Numbered from the stretch's first letter, positions 52,516 through 61,834 are shown. The stretch is 64,000 nucleotides of DNA from Streptomyces daqingensis (GCF_014645895.1 NZ_BMMP01000002.1:515713-579712), one strand, 5' to 3'. Program-made: numbers and translations. The notes: generated by a model from the letters alone, not told the origin.

Positions 52516-53349
52516 ATGCCGATGAAGTCCTCCGACGCCGCCGAACGTGCGGCCCCGTTCAGACGCCTGTACCGCAGGATGGTGCGTTCACCTTTCGGAC
52601 GCGGATGGCGACGAGGGATCGGGATCGAACTCGGGCAGCAATCGCTGAGCTTCGCGGCACTGGGGTTCCTCACGCTGGTACCCCTGCTGATCATTGTCTC
52701 CTCAGCCGATCAGGAAAGCGGGAGGGGGTTCGCGCAGTGGCTGGGTGAGGGGCTCGGCATCTCGGAAGCCTCCAGAGACGAGGTGGAGGAGCTGTTCATC
52801 CGCCCCGGCAAAGCCCTGAAGACCACGACTGCGTTCGGCATCGCCACCCTGGTCGTCTTCGGCCTGACGTTCGGGGCGGCAGTGCAGTCCGGCTACGAGA
52901 AGGTCTGGGAGTTGCCCCCCGCCCGCTGGTGGGCCAGGTGGCGACATCTGGTGTGGCTCAGTGTCCTCACCGTGTACGTATTCGCTTCCGGCACCAGACT
53001 GCTGCGTGAACACGCACTCGGTGCGCTCGGCGCATCGTTGGGGGCCATCGTCTTCTTGTGGTGGTCACAGCACATGCTGCTCGGCGGGCGGGTCCGCTGG
53101 CGCGCTCTGCTGCCCGGTGCGGTGGCCACTGTGATCGGCCTGCTCGGCCTCCGAGTCTTCTCCCTCCTCGTCTTCTCGCCACTGATCGCATCCAGCACCC
53201 TCACCTACGGACCTTTCGGAACCGTCCTGGTCATCCAGTCCTGGCTGGTCGGAGTGGGCGTCGTCGTATTCGGCGGCGCGCTGACCGGCCGCGTGCTGCA
53301 CGAAGAACTCACATCACGCACGGCACGCGCTCGGAAACAGCGTGAATGA
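52516..53349 (+). CDS. YihY/BrkB-family inner membrane protein
   Basis: 277 residues with six membrane helices. The family pattern is seen in GQQSLSFAALGFLTLVPLLIIVSSADQESGRGFAQWLGEGLGIS (about 40-82), GFAAVQSGYEKVWELPPARWWARWRHLVWL, HMLLGGRVRWRALLPGAVATVIGLLGLRVFS and the C-terminal VFGGALTGRVLHEEL. YihY proteins are poorly understood; earlier called RNase BN by error. Two close ATGs (52516, 52522) have no strong Shine-Dalgarno sequence. An IS3 element follows 127 bases later. Confidence 0.85.
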   Translation: MPMKSSDAAERAAPFRRLYRRMVRSPFGRGWRRGIGIELGQQSLSFAALGFLTLVPLLIIVSSADQESGRGFAQWLGEGLGISEASRDEVEELFIRPGKALKTTTAFGIATLVVFGLTFGAAVQSGYEKVWELPPARWWARWRHLVWLSVLTVYVFASGTRLLREHALGALGASLGAIVFLWWSQHMLLGGRVRWRALLPGAVATVIGLLGLRVFSLLVFSPLIASSTLTYGPFGTVLVIQSWLVGVGVVVFGGALTGRVLHEELTSRTARARKQRE

Positions 53350-53525
53350 GACCCACGCTTCCGAGGTCTAGCGATGGGGCTGTGGCTTGCAGGGCCGGCC
53401 GAGATCCTTCGTGAGCTTAGCGGTCAGTGCGATGGACCCGTTGTTGAATGTCACCGGGCCCGGTGCGGCCCGTCCTGAACCGCTCCGGGTCTGATGGAGG
53501 CTCGATTCCCTGAGAGGATCGAGCC

Positions 53526-53852
53526 ATGGCCCGTCCGTCCCCCTACCCGGCTGAGCTTCGTGATCGTGCAGTGCGCATGGTCTCGGAGATCCGCCCCAAC
53601 TACCCCACTGAGTGGGCCGCTATGAAGGCGGTCGCCGCGAAACTGGGCATCGGTGCCGCTGAGACGGTGCGGACCTGGGTTCGTAAGTCCCAGGTCGATG
53701 CCGGGCAGCGGCCGGGAGTCACCTCCGAGGAAGCCTCGGAGATCAAGCGGTTCAAGGCGGAGAATGCCGAACTGCGGCGGGCGAATGAGATCCTCAAGGC
53801 AGCTTCCACTTTCTTCGCGGTCGAGCTCGACCGGCCGTCGAAGCGCTCGTAG
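53526..53852 (+). CDS. IS3-family transposase OrfA
   Basis: 108 residues: helix-turn-helix (about 8-55; ELRDRAVRMVSEIRPNYPTEWAAMKAVAAKLGIGAAETVRTWVRK) and a C-terminal leucine-zipper segment (about 72-95; EIKRFKAENAELRRANEILKAASTFF). OrfA binds the IS ends and is fused to OrfB by programmed -1 frameshifting before its stop in the family. OrfB lies in the -1 frame here, as expected. Confidence 0.92.
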   Translation: MARPSPYPAELRDRAVRMVSEIRPNYPTEWAAMKAVAAKLGIGAAETVRTWVRKSQVDAGQRPGVTSEEASEIKRFKAENAELRRANEILKAASTFFAVELDRPSKRS

Positions 53853-53875
53853 CGTTCATCGACGAGCACCGGGAG

Positions 53876-54774
53876 GTGTTCGGGGTCGAGCCGATCTGCC
53901 GTGTTCTGACCGACCACGGACTGAAGATCGCGACGAGCACCTACTATGCCGCCAAGAACCGGGCCCCAGGTGCCCGGGCCGTGCGGGACTCGGAGCTGAA
54001 GGAACACATCAGCCGCGTCCACGCCGACAACTTCAGCGTCTATGGCGTGCGGAAGGTGTGGCGCCAGATGCACCGCGAGGACATACCGGTGGCGCGCTGC
54101 ACCGTCGCCAGGCTGATGCGCGCGATCTCGGCCTTCAAGGCGCCCGACGCGGAAGGAAGATCCGCACCACCATCCGCGACGACGGCCATGAGCGGGCAAC
54201 TGACCTGCTGAACCGCGACTTCACCGCTACCCGTCCGAATCAGCGGTGGGTGGCCGACTTTTTCACCTACATCGCCACGTGGTCCGGCATCGTCTATGTG
54301 GCGTTCGTCGTGGACGTGTACTCCCGGGCGATCGTCGGCTGGTCCGCCGCCACAGCCAAGCGGGCCAAACTCGTCCTCGACGCCCTGGACATGGCCCTAT
54401 GGCGGCGCGACCGAGCCGGAACCCCGGCCGGGGCCGGGCTGGTTCACCACTCGGACGCGGGTAGTCAGTACACGTCGTTCGCGTTCACCGCTCATCTCCT
54501 GGACGCCGGCATCGACGCCTCCATCGGCAGCGTCGGCGACGCCCTGGACAACGCGCTCATGGAATCCCAGATCGGCCTCTACAAAACAGAGTTGATCAAG
54601 CCCCGCAAGCCCTGGCACCGCCTCGCCGACGTTGAACTCGCCACCGCGGAATGGGTCGACTGGTTCAACAACCACCGCCTCCACACGTCGGTCGGCGACA
54701 TCCCGCCCCACGAACACGAGACCAACTACTACGCTCAACACCAGCCCCAACCGGCAGCTGGAGTCAACGCATAG
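53876..54774 (+). pseudogene. IS3-family transposase OrfB, frameshifted
   Basis: The DDE integrase of the element. The first part (DEHREVFGVEPICRVLTDHGLKIATSTYYAAKNR ... CTVARLMRAI) and the catalytic part ([27 protein letters not shown], and the [20 protein letters not shown] segment with the catalytic Glu) lie in different frames. Around 54142 there appear to be two extra bases (ATCTCGGCC where ATCGGCC would keep LMRAIGLQGARRGRKIR). If real, the element cannot make active transposase. Confidence 0.85.
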
Positions 54775-54800
54775 AGCCTCACCGAACCCGGAGCGGTTCA

Positions 54801-55330
54801 GTCCGCGTCCGCGGTCCAGGACTTGGGCAGATACAGCTCCCGGTCCACCAGCGCCCTGCCTTTGGGCGAGGCGTAGGCGGCGAAGACTCCGATCTGGCAG
54901 TTTCTCGGTGCGGCCGGCCGTGCCCGAATACTGCCGCTGCACGCCGGCAGAGACGGTGCCCTTCTTCAGGAAACCGGTGTCGTCCACGATCGGCACCCCG
55001 TCCGGGGTGCCGAGCCGCTTGGCTACGTACTGGCTGAGGTCGTCCCGGACTGCGTCAGCATCCCAGGACACACCGTTCAACAGATGCTGGAAACCAGCCG
55101 GTCCCCGGTGACCTGCATACTCGGCGAGCTGCCAGCCGTTCTTCCGCTCCACACAGCCAGCAGACCGCGCACGTAATCCCGCATCCGCCACCGCAGATCC
55201 ACCCGAGAGAACCGGCCCGCACCCCGCGCGAACACCGACTCCAACTCCCCAGCCCACAAACCGGCTTCGCCCATCCCCACCATGCCCGGAACAACGAAAC
55301 CGACCAGCTCAGGCAACGATTTCTGACTGG
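54801..55330 (-). pseudogene. IS701-family transposase remnant
   Basis: Leftward fragments in several frames: [96 protein letters not shown], then after an extra base near 54898 [28 protein letters not shown]. This is the N-terminal half of an IS701-type transposase. The rest is absent where the IS3 element begins. Confidence 0.8.
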
Positions 55331-55818
55331 AGTACTAGCCGGTCGGCCAGAGGGGGGTGACGGAGTAGGAGTGCATCGGGCCGACGAGATGTCCTGGGAC
55401 CCTTGCAGGGCGAGATCTCCTGCCCCAGACACGGCCCTGCAACGCGTCAGCCGCTGTGAATGTGCGGAGTCAGGTCACGCGCTGCGGGCTGTGGCGTGTC
55501 GCCTTGAGCCGGACTTCCGCGGAAAGTGCCTTCAGACTGAGCCCGAGCAGGGCGCGACCATCTCCGGCGCGCGCACCCGCCTCAGTACCCACCCTTCAGT
55601 TGGTCATGTCAATGTCCTTTCACGCATCAACAGTTTCCCGGCAATCTTTCGAACGGCGCCGGGACTAACACCGCCAGCAACCTCACACGCCACTGTTACC
55701 TCCCGCGCCACCTTCCGGCTGCGTCCAGTCTCTGCGCGGTTTCGATCGGGTCGTCAACCTGCTCGCAGGCGCGGTCGACGCCGTCCGGAAATGCGGAGCC
55801 GGACCTGTACGAGGACGA
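55331..55818. other. Interval without recognisable genes
   Basis: Between the IS701 remnant and the SsgA-like gene. Open frames show no domain and no binding site. It probably contains decayed sequence. Confidence 0.4.
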
Positions 55819-56274
55819 TTACAAGAGGTGCTCGACCTGAGTTTCGAGATTCAAATAGCGATGTTCCTGGCTCAGCGGTACGAGTTGGTAAGTGCGCTCC
55901 AGCCACTCGCTCAGAGGGAAGATGGGAATTTCGAACAAGGCCTCACCTTGATGAGATTCCAGGCACATACACACCCGGGTCCCGTCGTCAGTCGGCCATA
56001 CACGCACGTCCCCGTAGCCCGCCGGACGGAGCATTCCCGTGGTCAGCAGCTCGCGTGCGAAGGTCCAGCGCACCGAGTTGCGCGTGTCCAGACAGAAGTC
56101 GAGTTGAGCGGCGTAGGGATCGTCGGTCCAGTAGGTGAAGTGCGCACGCAGCGGCATCACCCATCGCGCGGACAGCACCAGGGAAATATCCCAATCGTCT
56201 CTCACACAATTGCTGTTGGGGTGCTGTGCGGCCTCGGCCGCGACTCTGCGCGGCCAGTCGTCGATGGTACTCAT
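55819..56274 (-). CDS. SsgA-like (SALP) sporulation/cell-division regulator
   Basis: 151 residues. The family pattern is clear: ARWVMPLRAHFTYWTDDPYAAQLDFCL (about 37-63), VRWTFARELLTTGMLRPAGYGDVRVWP (about 68-94), GEALFEIPIFPLSEWLERTYQLVP. SsgA-like proteins are unique to morphologically complex actinobacteria and help place septa in sporulating hyphae. The ATG is followed by an N-terminal extension of about 30 residues. A broken relative lies at 60606 in the opposite orientation. Codon use is less GC-biased than core genes, consistent with an accessory origin. Confidence 0.85.
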   Translation of the reverse strand: MSTIDDWPRRVAAEAAQHPNSNCVRDDWDISLVLSARWVMPLRAHFTYWTDDPYAAQLDFCLDTRNSVRWTFARELLTTGMLRPAGYGDVRVWPTDDGTRVCMCLESHQGEALFEIPIFPLSEWLERTYQLVPLSQEHRYLNLETQVEHLL

Positions 56275-56441
56275 GGATCTCGCATCCTCATCTGACCACG
56301 TCCCACGTCCCAGTTCGGTCGTGCATTCTCATCTGAGCGGGACGTCACCGGTCGAAGGCCGAACGCACGGTGACGGAGGGTGCGTCAGTCGCCGAGGCGG
56401 GGACCTACGGTCTGAGTTGCCCTCTGGCCACCATCCGGCGA

Positions 56442-56568
56442 TTGCCACCGGTACAGAGCGACATCGGCACCTTTGTCATCGGCGTTCTTCGGGCTGGATG
56501 CCACCGGGGTCCGGAGCGACAGGACGCCAGCATAGCCGCCGTGGCTCTGCGGAAACAGGCGATCAGCG
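56442..56568. repeat. Diverged 130-bp repeat R2, upstream of the desaturase gene
   Basis: Partner of 52195-52325. It lies 125 bases before the desaturase. The interval 56275-56692 that holds it has no other feature; the open frame through it is not credible as coding. Confidence 0.6.
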
Positions 56569-56692
56569 AGTGAAGCTGGTGCGCGCCCGCCAGTCCGGTG
56601 GAACCAACGAATTATTTAGTGCACCCGTGGAACTCGTGGCAGCGGTCCGGAGCCTCCGGCCCTCACCACGATTATGGGGAAGGCAGCCAAAC

Positions 56693-57748
56693 ATGAGCCA
56701 CGGCGCAAACATCACTACGGGCGTGCAGCGCGACCGATCCCGTGCTGGCAGTGACTTTGCCGTCCTCTCCCGCCGGGTGCAGGAGGCGGGCCTCCTGCGC
56801 CGCCGTCCCGTACGGGGCGCCGTTCTGCTGATCGTCACGGCGGTTTTGCTGGCCAGTGGATGGGCGGCGTTCCTCGCGGTCGGCGACTCCTGGTGGCAGC
56901 TTCTGGTGGCGCTGCTCCTGGCCTTCGCGTTCACCCAGTGCGGATTCCGCGGTCACGAGGCCGGGCATCGTCAGACCTTCCGCGGCAAGCGGCTCAACAA
57001 CGTGGTCGGCCTGGTATTCGGCAACCTCTTCATCGGGCTGGGCTTCGGCTGGTGGATGAATAAGCACAGCCGTCATCATGCGCACCCCAACCAGGTCGGC
57101 CGCGACCCCGACATCGAGACAGGGGCCCTGGTCTTCGACGGCGCCGACGCGCCGGACAGGACAGGGGCAATGGCCTTCTTGACCCGCCACCAGGCAGGTC
57201 TGTTCTTCCCCTTGCTGCTGCTGGAGGGCTGGAACCTGCACGTGGCAAGTGTCCGGTCGCTGCGCTCCCGCCGCACCGGTGCCCCCGCACCTGTGGCGGT
57301 CGAGGCGCTCCTTCTTCTCGTGCACGCCGCCGCGTATGTCAGCGTCGTCGCGGTGGTGCTCTCGCCGGTCAAGGCAGTGGTGTTCGTCCTGGTCCAGCAG
57401 GGCCTGTTCGGGCTTTACCTGGGCTCTTCGTTCGCGCCCAACCACAAAGGCATGGAGACACTCGGCCGGGATGAGCGGCTGGACTTCCTGCGCAGCCAGG
57501 TCCTCACCTCCCGCAATGTGCGCGGCGGCCGGGTGACGGACTTCATGCTCGGAGGACTGAACTATCAGATCGAACATCACCTGTTCCCGAGCATGCCCAC
57601 TTCGGCGCTGCCCCGCGCCCAGACATTCGTGCGCGCCCACTGCAGCGCTCTCGACCTGCCCTACGCCGAGACCGGGCTTATCGACTCCTACCGGCAGGCG
57701 TTGCGGCACCTGCGGGCAGTGGGCTCCCCGCTGCGTACAGGCACCTGA
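56693..57748 (+). CDS. Membrane fatty acid desaturase
   Basis: 351 residues. The three histidine boxes of di-iron desaturases are present: GHEAGHRQ (about 86-93), NKHSRHHAHPN (about 123-133) and NYQIEHHLFP (about 298-307). Two pairs of membrane helices (about 37-75 and 170-230) separate them. QIEHH is typical of the delta-6/acyl-CoA front-end type. It introduces a double bond into acyl chains using O2 and ferredoxin or cytochrome. ATG 56693 follows GGGGAAGG; the long upstream open frame is not used. The gene is in the accessory segment. Confidence 0.88.
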   Translation: MSHGANITTGVQRDRSRAGSDFAVLSRRVQEAGLLRRRPVRGAVLLIVTAVLLASGWAAFLAVGDSWWQLLVALLLAFAFTQCGFRGHEAGHRQTFRGKRLNNVVGLVFGNLFIGLGFGWWMNKHSRHHAHPNQVGRDPDIETGALVFDGADAPDRTGAMAFLTRHQAGLFFPLLLLEGWNLHVASVRSLRSRRTGAPAPVAVEALLLLVHAAAYVSVVAVVLSPVKAVVFVLVQQGLFGLYLGSSFAPNHKGMETLGRDERLDFLRSQVLTSRNVRGGRVTDFMLGGLNYQIEHHLFPSMPTSALPRAQTFVRAHCSALDLPYAETGLIDSYRQALRHLRAVGSPLRTGT

Positions 57749-58152
57749 AATCGGCACCGACGAAAGATCACTCGACGACGTTGTCCGGGGGGACGGCCTG
57801 GAGACGCTAGCGGCGTGAATGCCCTGCTGTGGTGCGGCGCCGAGGCTTCCCCAGCTGCAGGTGGGGTGTGGAGCGAATCATTGACCTGCGCTGTCCGTGC
57901 TTGTCGGCTGGTTCGGCGCATGCTCCCCGCGGCATGGAGATGCCTTGCAGTGTTTTCCGCGGCGTACGGTTGGTGGAGTGAGTGGCGAAGCACCGCAGTG
58001 GTCCGCACCCGGATCAGCACATGGGTCGGCGCGTCGACATTAGACACGCGGAGGAGTCCGGCCCCGGCAGAGCATCGGATGTCCCGGCAGCGTAGGTCTC
58101 ACGATCACCCACACGCCGGGGTCGGGCCGGGGCGCCGAGATGGAGCGATGCT
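57749..58152. other. Interval before the ANTAR genes
   Basis: A 113-codon frame (57815-58156) overlaps the start of the next gene and has no domain or binding site; I treat it as non-coding. Nothing else is seen. Confidence 0.4.
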
Positions 58153-58863
58153 GTGAATGAAGATCGCAGAGCCCGGCTGTGGAACCTGGTCGTCGAGCAC
58201 GCAGGGGGTAAGACGACTACGGTCGGTCATGTCTGCGCCGCGGCGATCTCAGCCGCCGGGGTTGATGCGGCTGCGGTCACGGTGGTCCTCGACGCCAGTC
58301 CACGTGAAACGGTTCACGCGAGTGCTCAGCTCGCTGCGGACATGTCTGAGCTGACCGTGACGCTGGGTGAGGGACCGGATGCCGTGCTCGACAGCCCGTG
58401 TCTGGTGGCGGATCTTGAGGCAGCTGAACATCAGAGGCGCTGGCCGGTCTACGGGCCGGCGGCAGGGGCAGCCGGAGTGCGCGCGGTGTTCGCTTTCCCG
58501 CTGCGGGCCGGCGGGGTCGCTGTCGGGGTCATGTGTCTGTATCGCGCCGAGCCCGGCAATCTCAATCGTGATCAACTGTCCGACGCACTGGTGCTGGCGG
58601 ACATCGTCCTGGCTTTGCTGCTCGATACAGGTCGGGACCTCCAGCCGTCGCTGGACGGCCGCTGGTCCGAGCAGACCGGCCCATGGCATCCCGAGGTCCA
58701 CCAGGCCACCGGGATGCTCACCGTGCAGCTCGGCGTGACTGCGGCGGTGGCACTCGTACGGCTGCGGGCGTACGCGTTCTCGCAGGACCGGCGGCTGAGC
58801 GAGGTCGCCAAGGACGTGGTGGCACGGCGACTGCGGATCGACGGAAGCGAGCCGACGCCATGA
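58153..58863 (+). CDS. GAF and ANTAR domain protein
   Basis: 236 residues. The GAF part (about 20-160; AAISAAGVDAAAVTVVL, ELTVTLGEGPDAVL, VRAVFAFPLRAGGVAVGVMCLYRAEPG) is followed by an ANTAR domain (about 180-232; VHQATGMLTVQLGVTAAVALVRLRAYAFSQDRRLSEVAKDVVARRL). ANTAR domains bind paired RNA hairpins and work as transcription antiterminators in response to signals. GTG 58153 is the supported start. Two more ANTAR genes follow on the same strand. Confidence 0.88.
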   Translation: MNEDRRARLWNLVVEHAGGKTTTVGHVCAAAISAAGVDAAAVTVVLDASPRETVHASAQLAADMSELTVTLGEGPDAVLDSPCLVADLEAAEHQRRWPVYGPAAGAAGVRAVFAFPLRAGGVAVGVMCLYRAEPGNLNRDQLSDALVLADIVLALLLDTGRDLQPSLDGRWSEQTGPWHPEVHQATGMLTVQLGVTAAVALVRLRAYAFSQDRRLSEVAKDVVARRLRIDGSEPTP

Positions 58864-58944
58864 CATCGCTGATCTCTGCTCTCAGCACTGGTCGAAGCAG
58901 CAGCTCTCGCTGGTGCGAGACTGAGGGAATACTTAAGGACGCGG

Positions 58945-59679
58945 GTGAGTGAGATGACACAGGTCAGGCTGACCGATGTGTTTGTAGAGATGGCTGACAC
59001 CCTCGTCGATGACTTCGACGTGATCGACTTTCTGCACAACCTGACTGGAAGGTGCGTGGAGCTGCTGGGTGTCACAGCTGCCGGACTCATGCTGACCGAC
59101 GAGCGCGGCAGCTTGCAGGTGATTGCTGCCTCCACGGAGAAGACACGTCTGCTGGAGCTGTTCCAGTTGCAGACCGATCAGGGTCCGTGCCTCGACTGTT
59201 TCAGCAGTGGTGAGCCCGTATCAGTGGCTGATTTGCCCTCCGCCAGCAAGTGGCCTCACTTCTCCGCCGCCGCCGAAGAGGTGGGCTTCGCCGCCGTGCA
59301 CGCTCTGCCGATGCGCTTGCGCACCGAGGTCATCGGCGCGCTGAACCTCTTCCACACCGAACCGGGCACCCTGGACGAGGACAAGCAGCGCATCGGCCAG
59401 GCGCTGGCCGACGTGGCAACCATCGGACTGCTCCAGCAACGTGCGATTCAGCACCGGGACAGCCTCACCGAACAGCTGCAAACCGCCTTGAACAGCCGCA
59501 TTCTCATCGAGCAGGCCAAGGGAACGCTGTCGGAACGACTGGGCCTGGAGGTGGACGAAGCCTTCGTAGTCCTTCGCACTCAGGCTCGCTCACGTAACCA
59601 GCGCCTGTCCGACTACGCCAAGGCCGTGCTGGAGGGCTCCGAAGAGGTTCAGGCAGAGCCCGACGAGGCCCCCCGCTGA
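58945..59679 (+). CDS. GAF and ANTAR domain protein
   Basis: 244 residues, with a complete GAF domain (about 12-165; LTGRCVELLGVTAAGLMLTDERG, QTDQGPCLDCFSSGEPVSVADL, FAAVHALPMRLRTEVIGALNLFH) and an ANTAR domain (about 178-235; ALNSRILIEQAKGTLSERLGLEVDEAFVVLRTQARSRNQRL). The cysteine pair in GPCLDCF is common in this group. GTG 58945 follows AAGGACG; ATG 58954 is an alternative. It lies 81 bases after the first ANTAR gene. Confidence 0.9.
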   Translation: MSEMTQVRLTDVFVEMADTLVDDFDVIDFLHNLTGRCVELLGVTAAGLMLTDERGSLQVIAASTEKTRLLELFQLQTDQGPCLDCFSSGEPVSVADLPSASKWPHFSAAAEEVGFAAVHALPMRLRTEVIGALNLFHTEPGTLDEDKQRIGQALADVATIGLLQQRAIQHRDSLTEQLQTALNSRILIEQAKGTLSERLGLEVDEAFVVLRTQARSRNQRLSDYAKAVLEGSEEVQAEPDEAPR

Positions 59680-59844
59680 GACTCCCGCCAGACACGGAGC
59701 ACAAGTGAGCACGGGGCCCGGTCTGGCCCCTATGCGGCGGTCGGCTCTACAGTGGCGTGGCGGCCCCAGACCCCGGTCGAGCGTCTGCCGGCCACTTCAT
59801 GTGGCGGGTGGGGCGAAGGCGTCCGGTCTGTCGAGGTGGGCAGC

Positions 59845-60213
59845 ATGATCAGCAGCGAGTCCCCAGCCATCCCTACCCAGGAACGAGCGGCGGGTGCCGA
59901 GGTGACGGAGATCGTCACCGGAGATGTGGCCGCGGACATCGCCGATCTGCGTGCTGAGAACGAGCAGTTGCGTGAGGCGATGCAGAGCCGCGCGGTGATC
60001 GAACAGGCCCGCGGCATGCTCATGGCCAACGCTTCGTGTTCGGCTCAGACTGCTTGGGACTTGCTGGTCGAGATCTCCCAGCACAGCAACGTCAAACTAC
60101 GCGACGTCTCAACCGCGCTCGTCGCCGCTGCAGCCGGAGGACCCCTGCCGCCCGAAATGGAACCGGCGTACCGGCACGCAATGGCACGCCTGTGCCACGC
60201 TCACAAGCGCTGA
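59845..60213 (+). CDS. ANTAR domain protein with coiled coil, no GAF
   Basis: 122 residues. A short coiled coil (about 28-50; IADLRAENEQLREAMQSRAVIEQARG) leads into the ANTAR domain (about 45-105; ARGMLMANASCSAQTAWDLLVEISQHSNVKLRDVSTALV). It lacks a sensor of its own and may work with one of the two preceding proteins. ATG 59845 follows GAGGTGGG. The third of three adjacent ANTAR genes. Confidence 0.85.
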   Translation: MISSESPAIPTQERAAGAEVTEIVTGDVAADIADLRAENEQLREAMQSRAVIEQARGMLMANASCSAQTAWDLLVEISQHSNVKLRDVSTALVAAAAGGPLPPEMEPAYRHAMARLCHAHKR

Positions 60214-60605
60214 CCCGAGCCCTGCCGCGGGTCTGATGCGTCTGCCCGTCGCCCGGGGCCCTGACGACCGCAACACTTCTCCGGGAGGAGCACCTCGGAC
60301 ACAGGAGCCCGCTGCCTCGCTCCGAGCGGCGCGCGGTACATAAAGGGACGGCCAGGAGACACCTCAGACCGGTTGCCCTCCCCGCCCCCGACGCACCTTT
60401 CACTGAGCGTTCGCCGCCGGACCTCGACCCCGTACTCCCCTCCCGCGGCCTACACCCCCTTGGAAGGCCGGACAGGGCAGTGGGTTGACCCTCAGCCGGG
60501 TCAAGAGAGGATGTGAGCGATCAGTGCCACAAACGACCGGTCGCATACCGCCCCCGCCCAAGGAGAGCAGGTCCCCGAATCCGCCTGCGTGACGGGGGAT
60601 TGTGA
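60214..60605. other. Interval after the ANTAR genes
   Basis: No supported gene. The sequence leads into an SsgA-like remnant. RNA hairpins that could serve as ANTAR targets were not convincingly found by eye. Confidence 0.35.
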
Positions 60606-60800
60606 ATCTCTCTGGTGTTGTCGGGCGCGGTGGGCTGTGCCACTGCAGGCACACCTCAGCTACCGATCCGACGACCCCCATGCTGTCTGCCTCGACTTCT
60701 ACCTCAACACCCAGAACCCTGGTGCGCTGGGTCTCGCGGCCTGCTCACCACAGGCCTCACACGCCCAGCCAGCTGGGACTGATGCAGGGTCTGGTGACAT
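60606..60800 (+). pseudogene. SsgA-like gene remnant
   Basis: RARWAVPLQAHLSYRSDDPHAVCLDFYLNTQNP is plainly an SsgA-like core, related to the intact gene at 55819. The frame then shifts (VRW followed by other-frame pieces such as TTGLT and RPAG) and the remainder is lost. It abuts the next IS remnant. Confidence 0.75.
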
Positions 60801-60843
60801 CTTGACCTGGCTTGCCCGTGGGGCGGCCTGGAAGGATGTAGCC

Positions 60844-61148
60844 GTGTCTGTTCCCTATCCCCAAGAGTTCCGTGACGATGTCGTCCGCGTGGCCCGCAAT
60901 CGCGAGAAGGACGTGACCCTTGCGCAGATCGCGAAGGACTTCGGCGTCCATGAGATGACGCTGTCGAAGTGGATGCACCAGGCGAAGGTCGAGGACGGCG
61001 AGGAGCCGGGCGTCACCAGGTCGGAGTCGGCCGAGAACCGCGAGTTGAAGTAGCGGGTGCGTCTGCTGGAGCAGGAGAACGAGGTCCTGCGCCGCGCGGC
61101 GGCCTACCTCTCGCAGGCTCACCTGCCGGCAAAAGGCTCTACCCGCTC
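60844..61148 (+). pseudogene. IS3-family OrfA with internal stop
   Basis: From GTG 60844: SVPYPQEFRDDVVRVARNREKDVTLAQIAKDFGVHEMTLSKWMHQAKVEDG, an OrfA helix-turn-helix. At 61051 a TAG interrupts the leucine zipper exactly where AAG (Lys) would join ENRELK to RVRLLEQENEVLRRAAAYLSQA. A single base change explains the break. Confidence 0.8.
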
Positions 61149-61541
61149 GTGAGAGAGCTCGCCGCCGACAACATCCCTGTCACGGTTGCGTGTCGGGTGC
61201 TCACGCTCTCCCGCCAGCACTACTACCGCTGGCTGCGTCAGCCGGTCACCGGTGCCGAGATCACCGTGGCCTATCGCGCGAACGCCCTGTTCGACGCTCA
61301 CCGTGATGACCCGGAGTCAGGCTACCGGTTCCTTACCGGTGAAGCCCAGACCGCCGGGGAGCGCATGTGTGAGCGGACCGCGTGGCGGATCTGCCGCGAC
61401 CATGGCTGGTGGTCGGTGTTCGGGGAAGAAGCGGCCGAAGAACGCAGGAGACCTGGGCCGCCCGTGCACGACGATCTCGTCCGGCGCGACTTCACCGCCC
61501 AGGCCCCGAATCGGCTGTGGCTGACCGACATCACCGAACAC
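61149..61541 (+). pseudogene. IS3-family OrfB, truncated
   Basis: VRELAADNIPVTVACRVLTLSRQHYYRWLRQPVT ... YRFLTGEAQTAGERMCERTAWRICRDHGWW, then APNRLWLTDITEH, after which the match ends. The catalytic second Asp and Glu are gone. Together with the mutated OrfA it is a dead element. Confidence 0.8.
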
Positions 61542-61570
61542 TCGGTCGCAACCCGGAGCGCACTGATGAT

Positions 61571-61834
61571 CAGCCATTCCGCTACAAGCGATCGCTGGAG
61601 CCGATGCTGGAGATCTGCCACGACGTCGGCGGTCTCGGCCTGGCTGTCGGGCACAGCGGCACGACTCTCGGAATCCTGCTGGACTCCAGAGATTCGTCCT
61701 GCACGCGCAAGGCCATGGAGGCCGCTCAGGCATGCGGCGAGCTGGCCGGCAACGTCGCTGTGTACCGGACCCTCAGCTTTCCCGGCGCGGCCGCCCCGAC
61801 CGGTTCGCACGCAGAAATCCTCCTGCCCGCCTGA
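61571..61834 (+). pseudogene. C-terminal remnant of a GHMP-type kinase
   Basis: 87 residues ending in a stop. LEICHDVGGLGLAVGHSGTTLGILLD and GNVAVYRTLSFPGA resemble the C-terminal half of PduX-like/GHMP small-molecule kinases. No N-terminal part or start is present; it was cut by the event that ended the IS3 remnant. Confidence 0.45.

Larger units (their letters stand above)
53476..54800 (+). mobile_element. IS3-family insertion sequence, 1325 bp
   Basis: Complete element. Terminal inverted repeats are TGAACCGCTCCGGGT (53476-53490) and its complement (54786-54800). GTCC flanks both ends and is a likely 4-bp target duplication. It carries orfA and a frameshifted orfB. It is inserted at the edge of an IS701-family remnant, so the elements are nested or abutting. 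Confidence 0.9.

Noticed and set aside
57815..58156. 113-codon frame before the first ANTAR gene
   Set aside because: No ribosome binding site, no domain, and it runs into the ANTAR gene in another frame.
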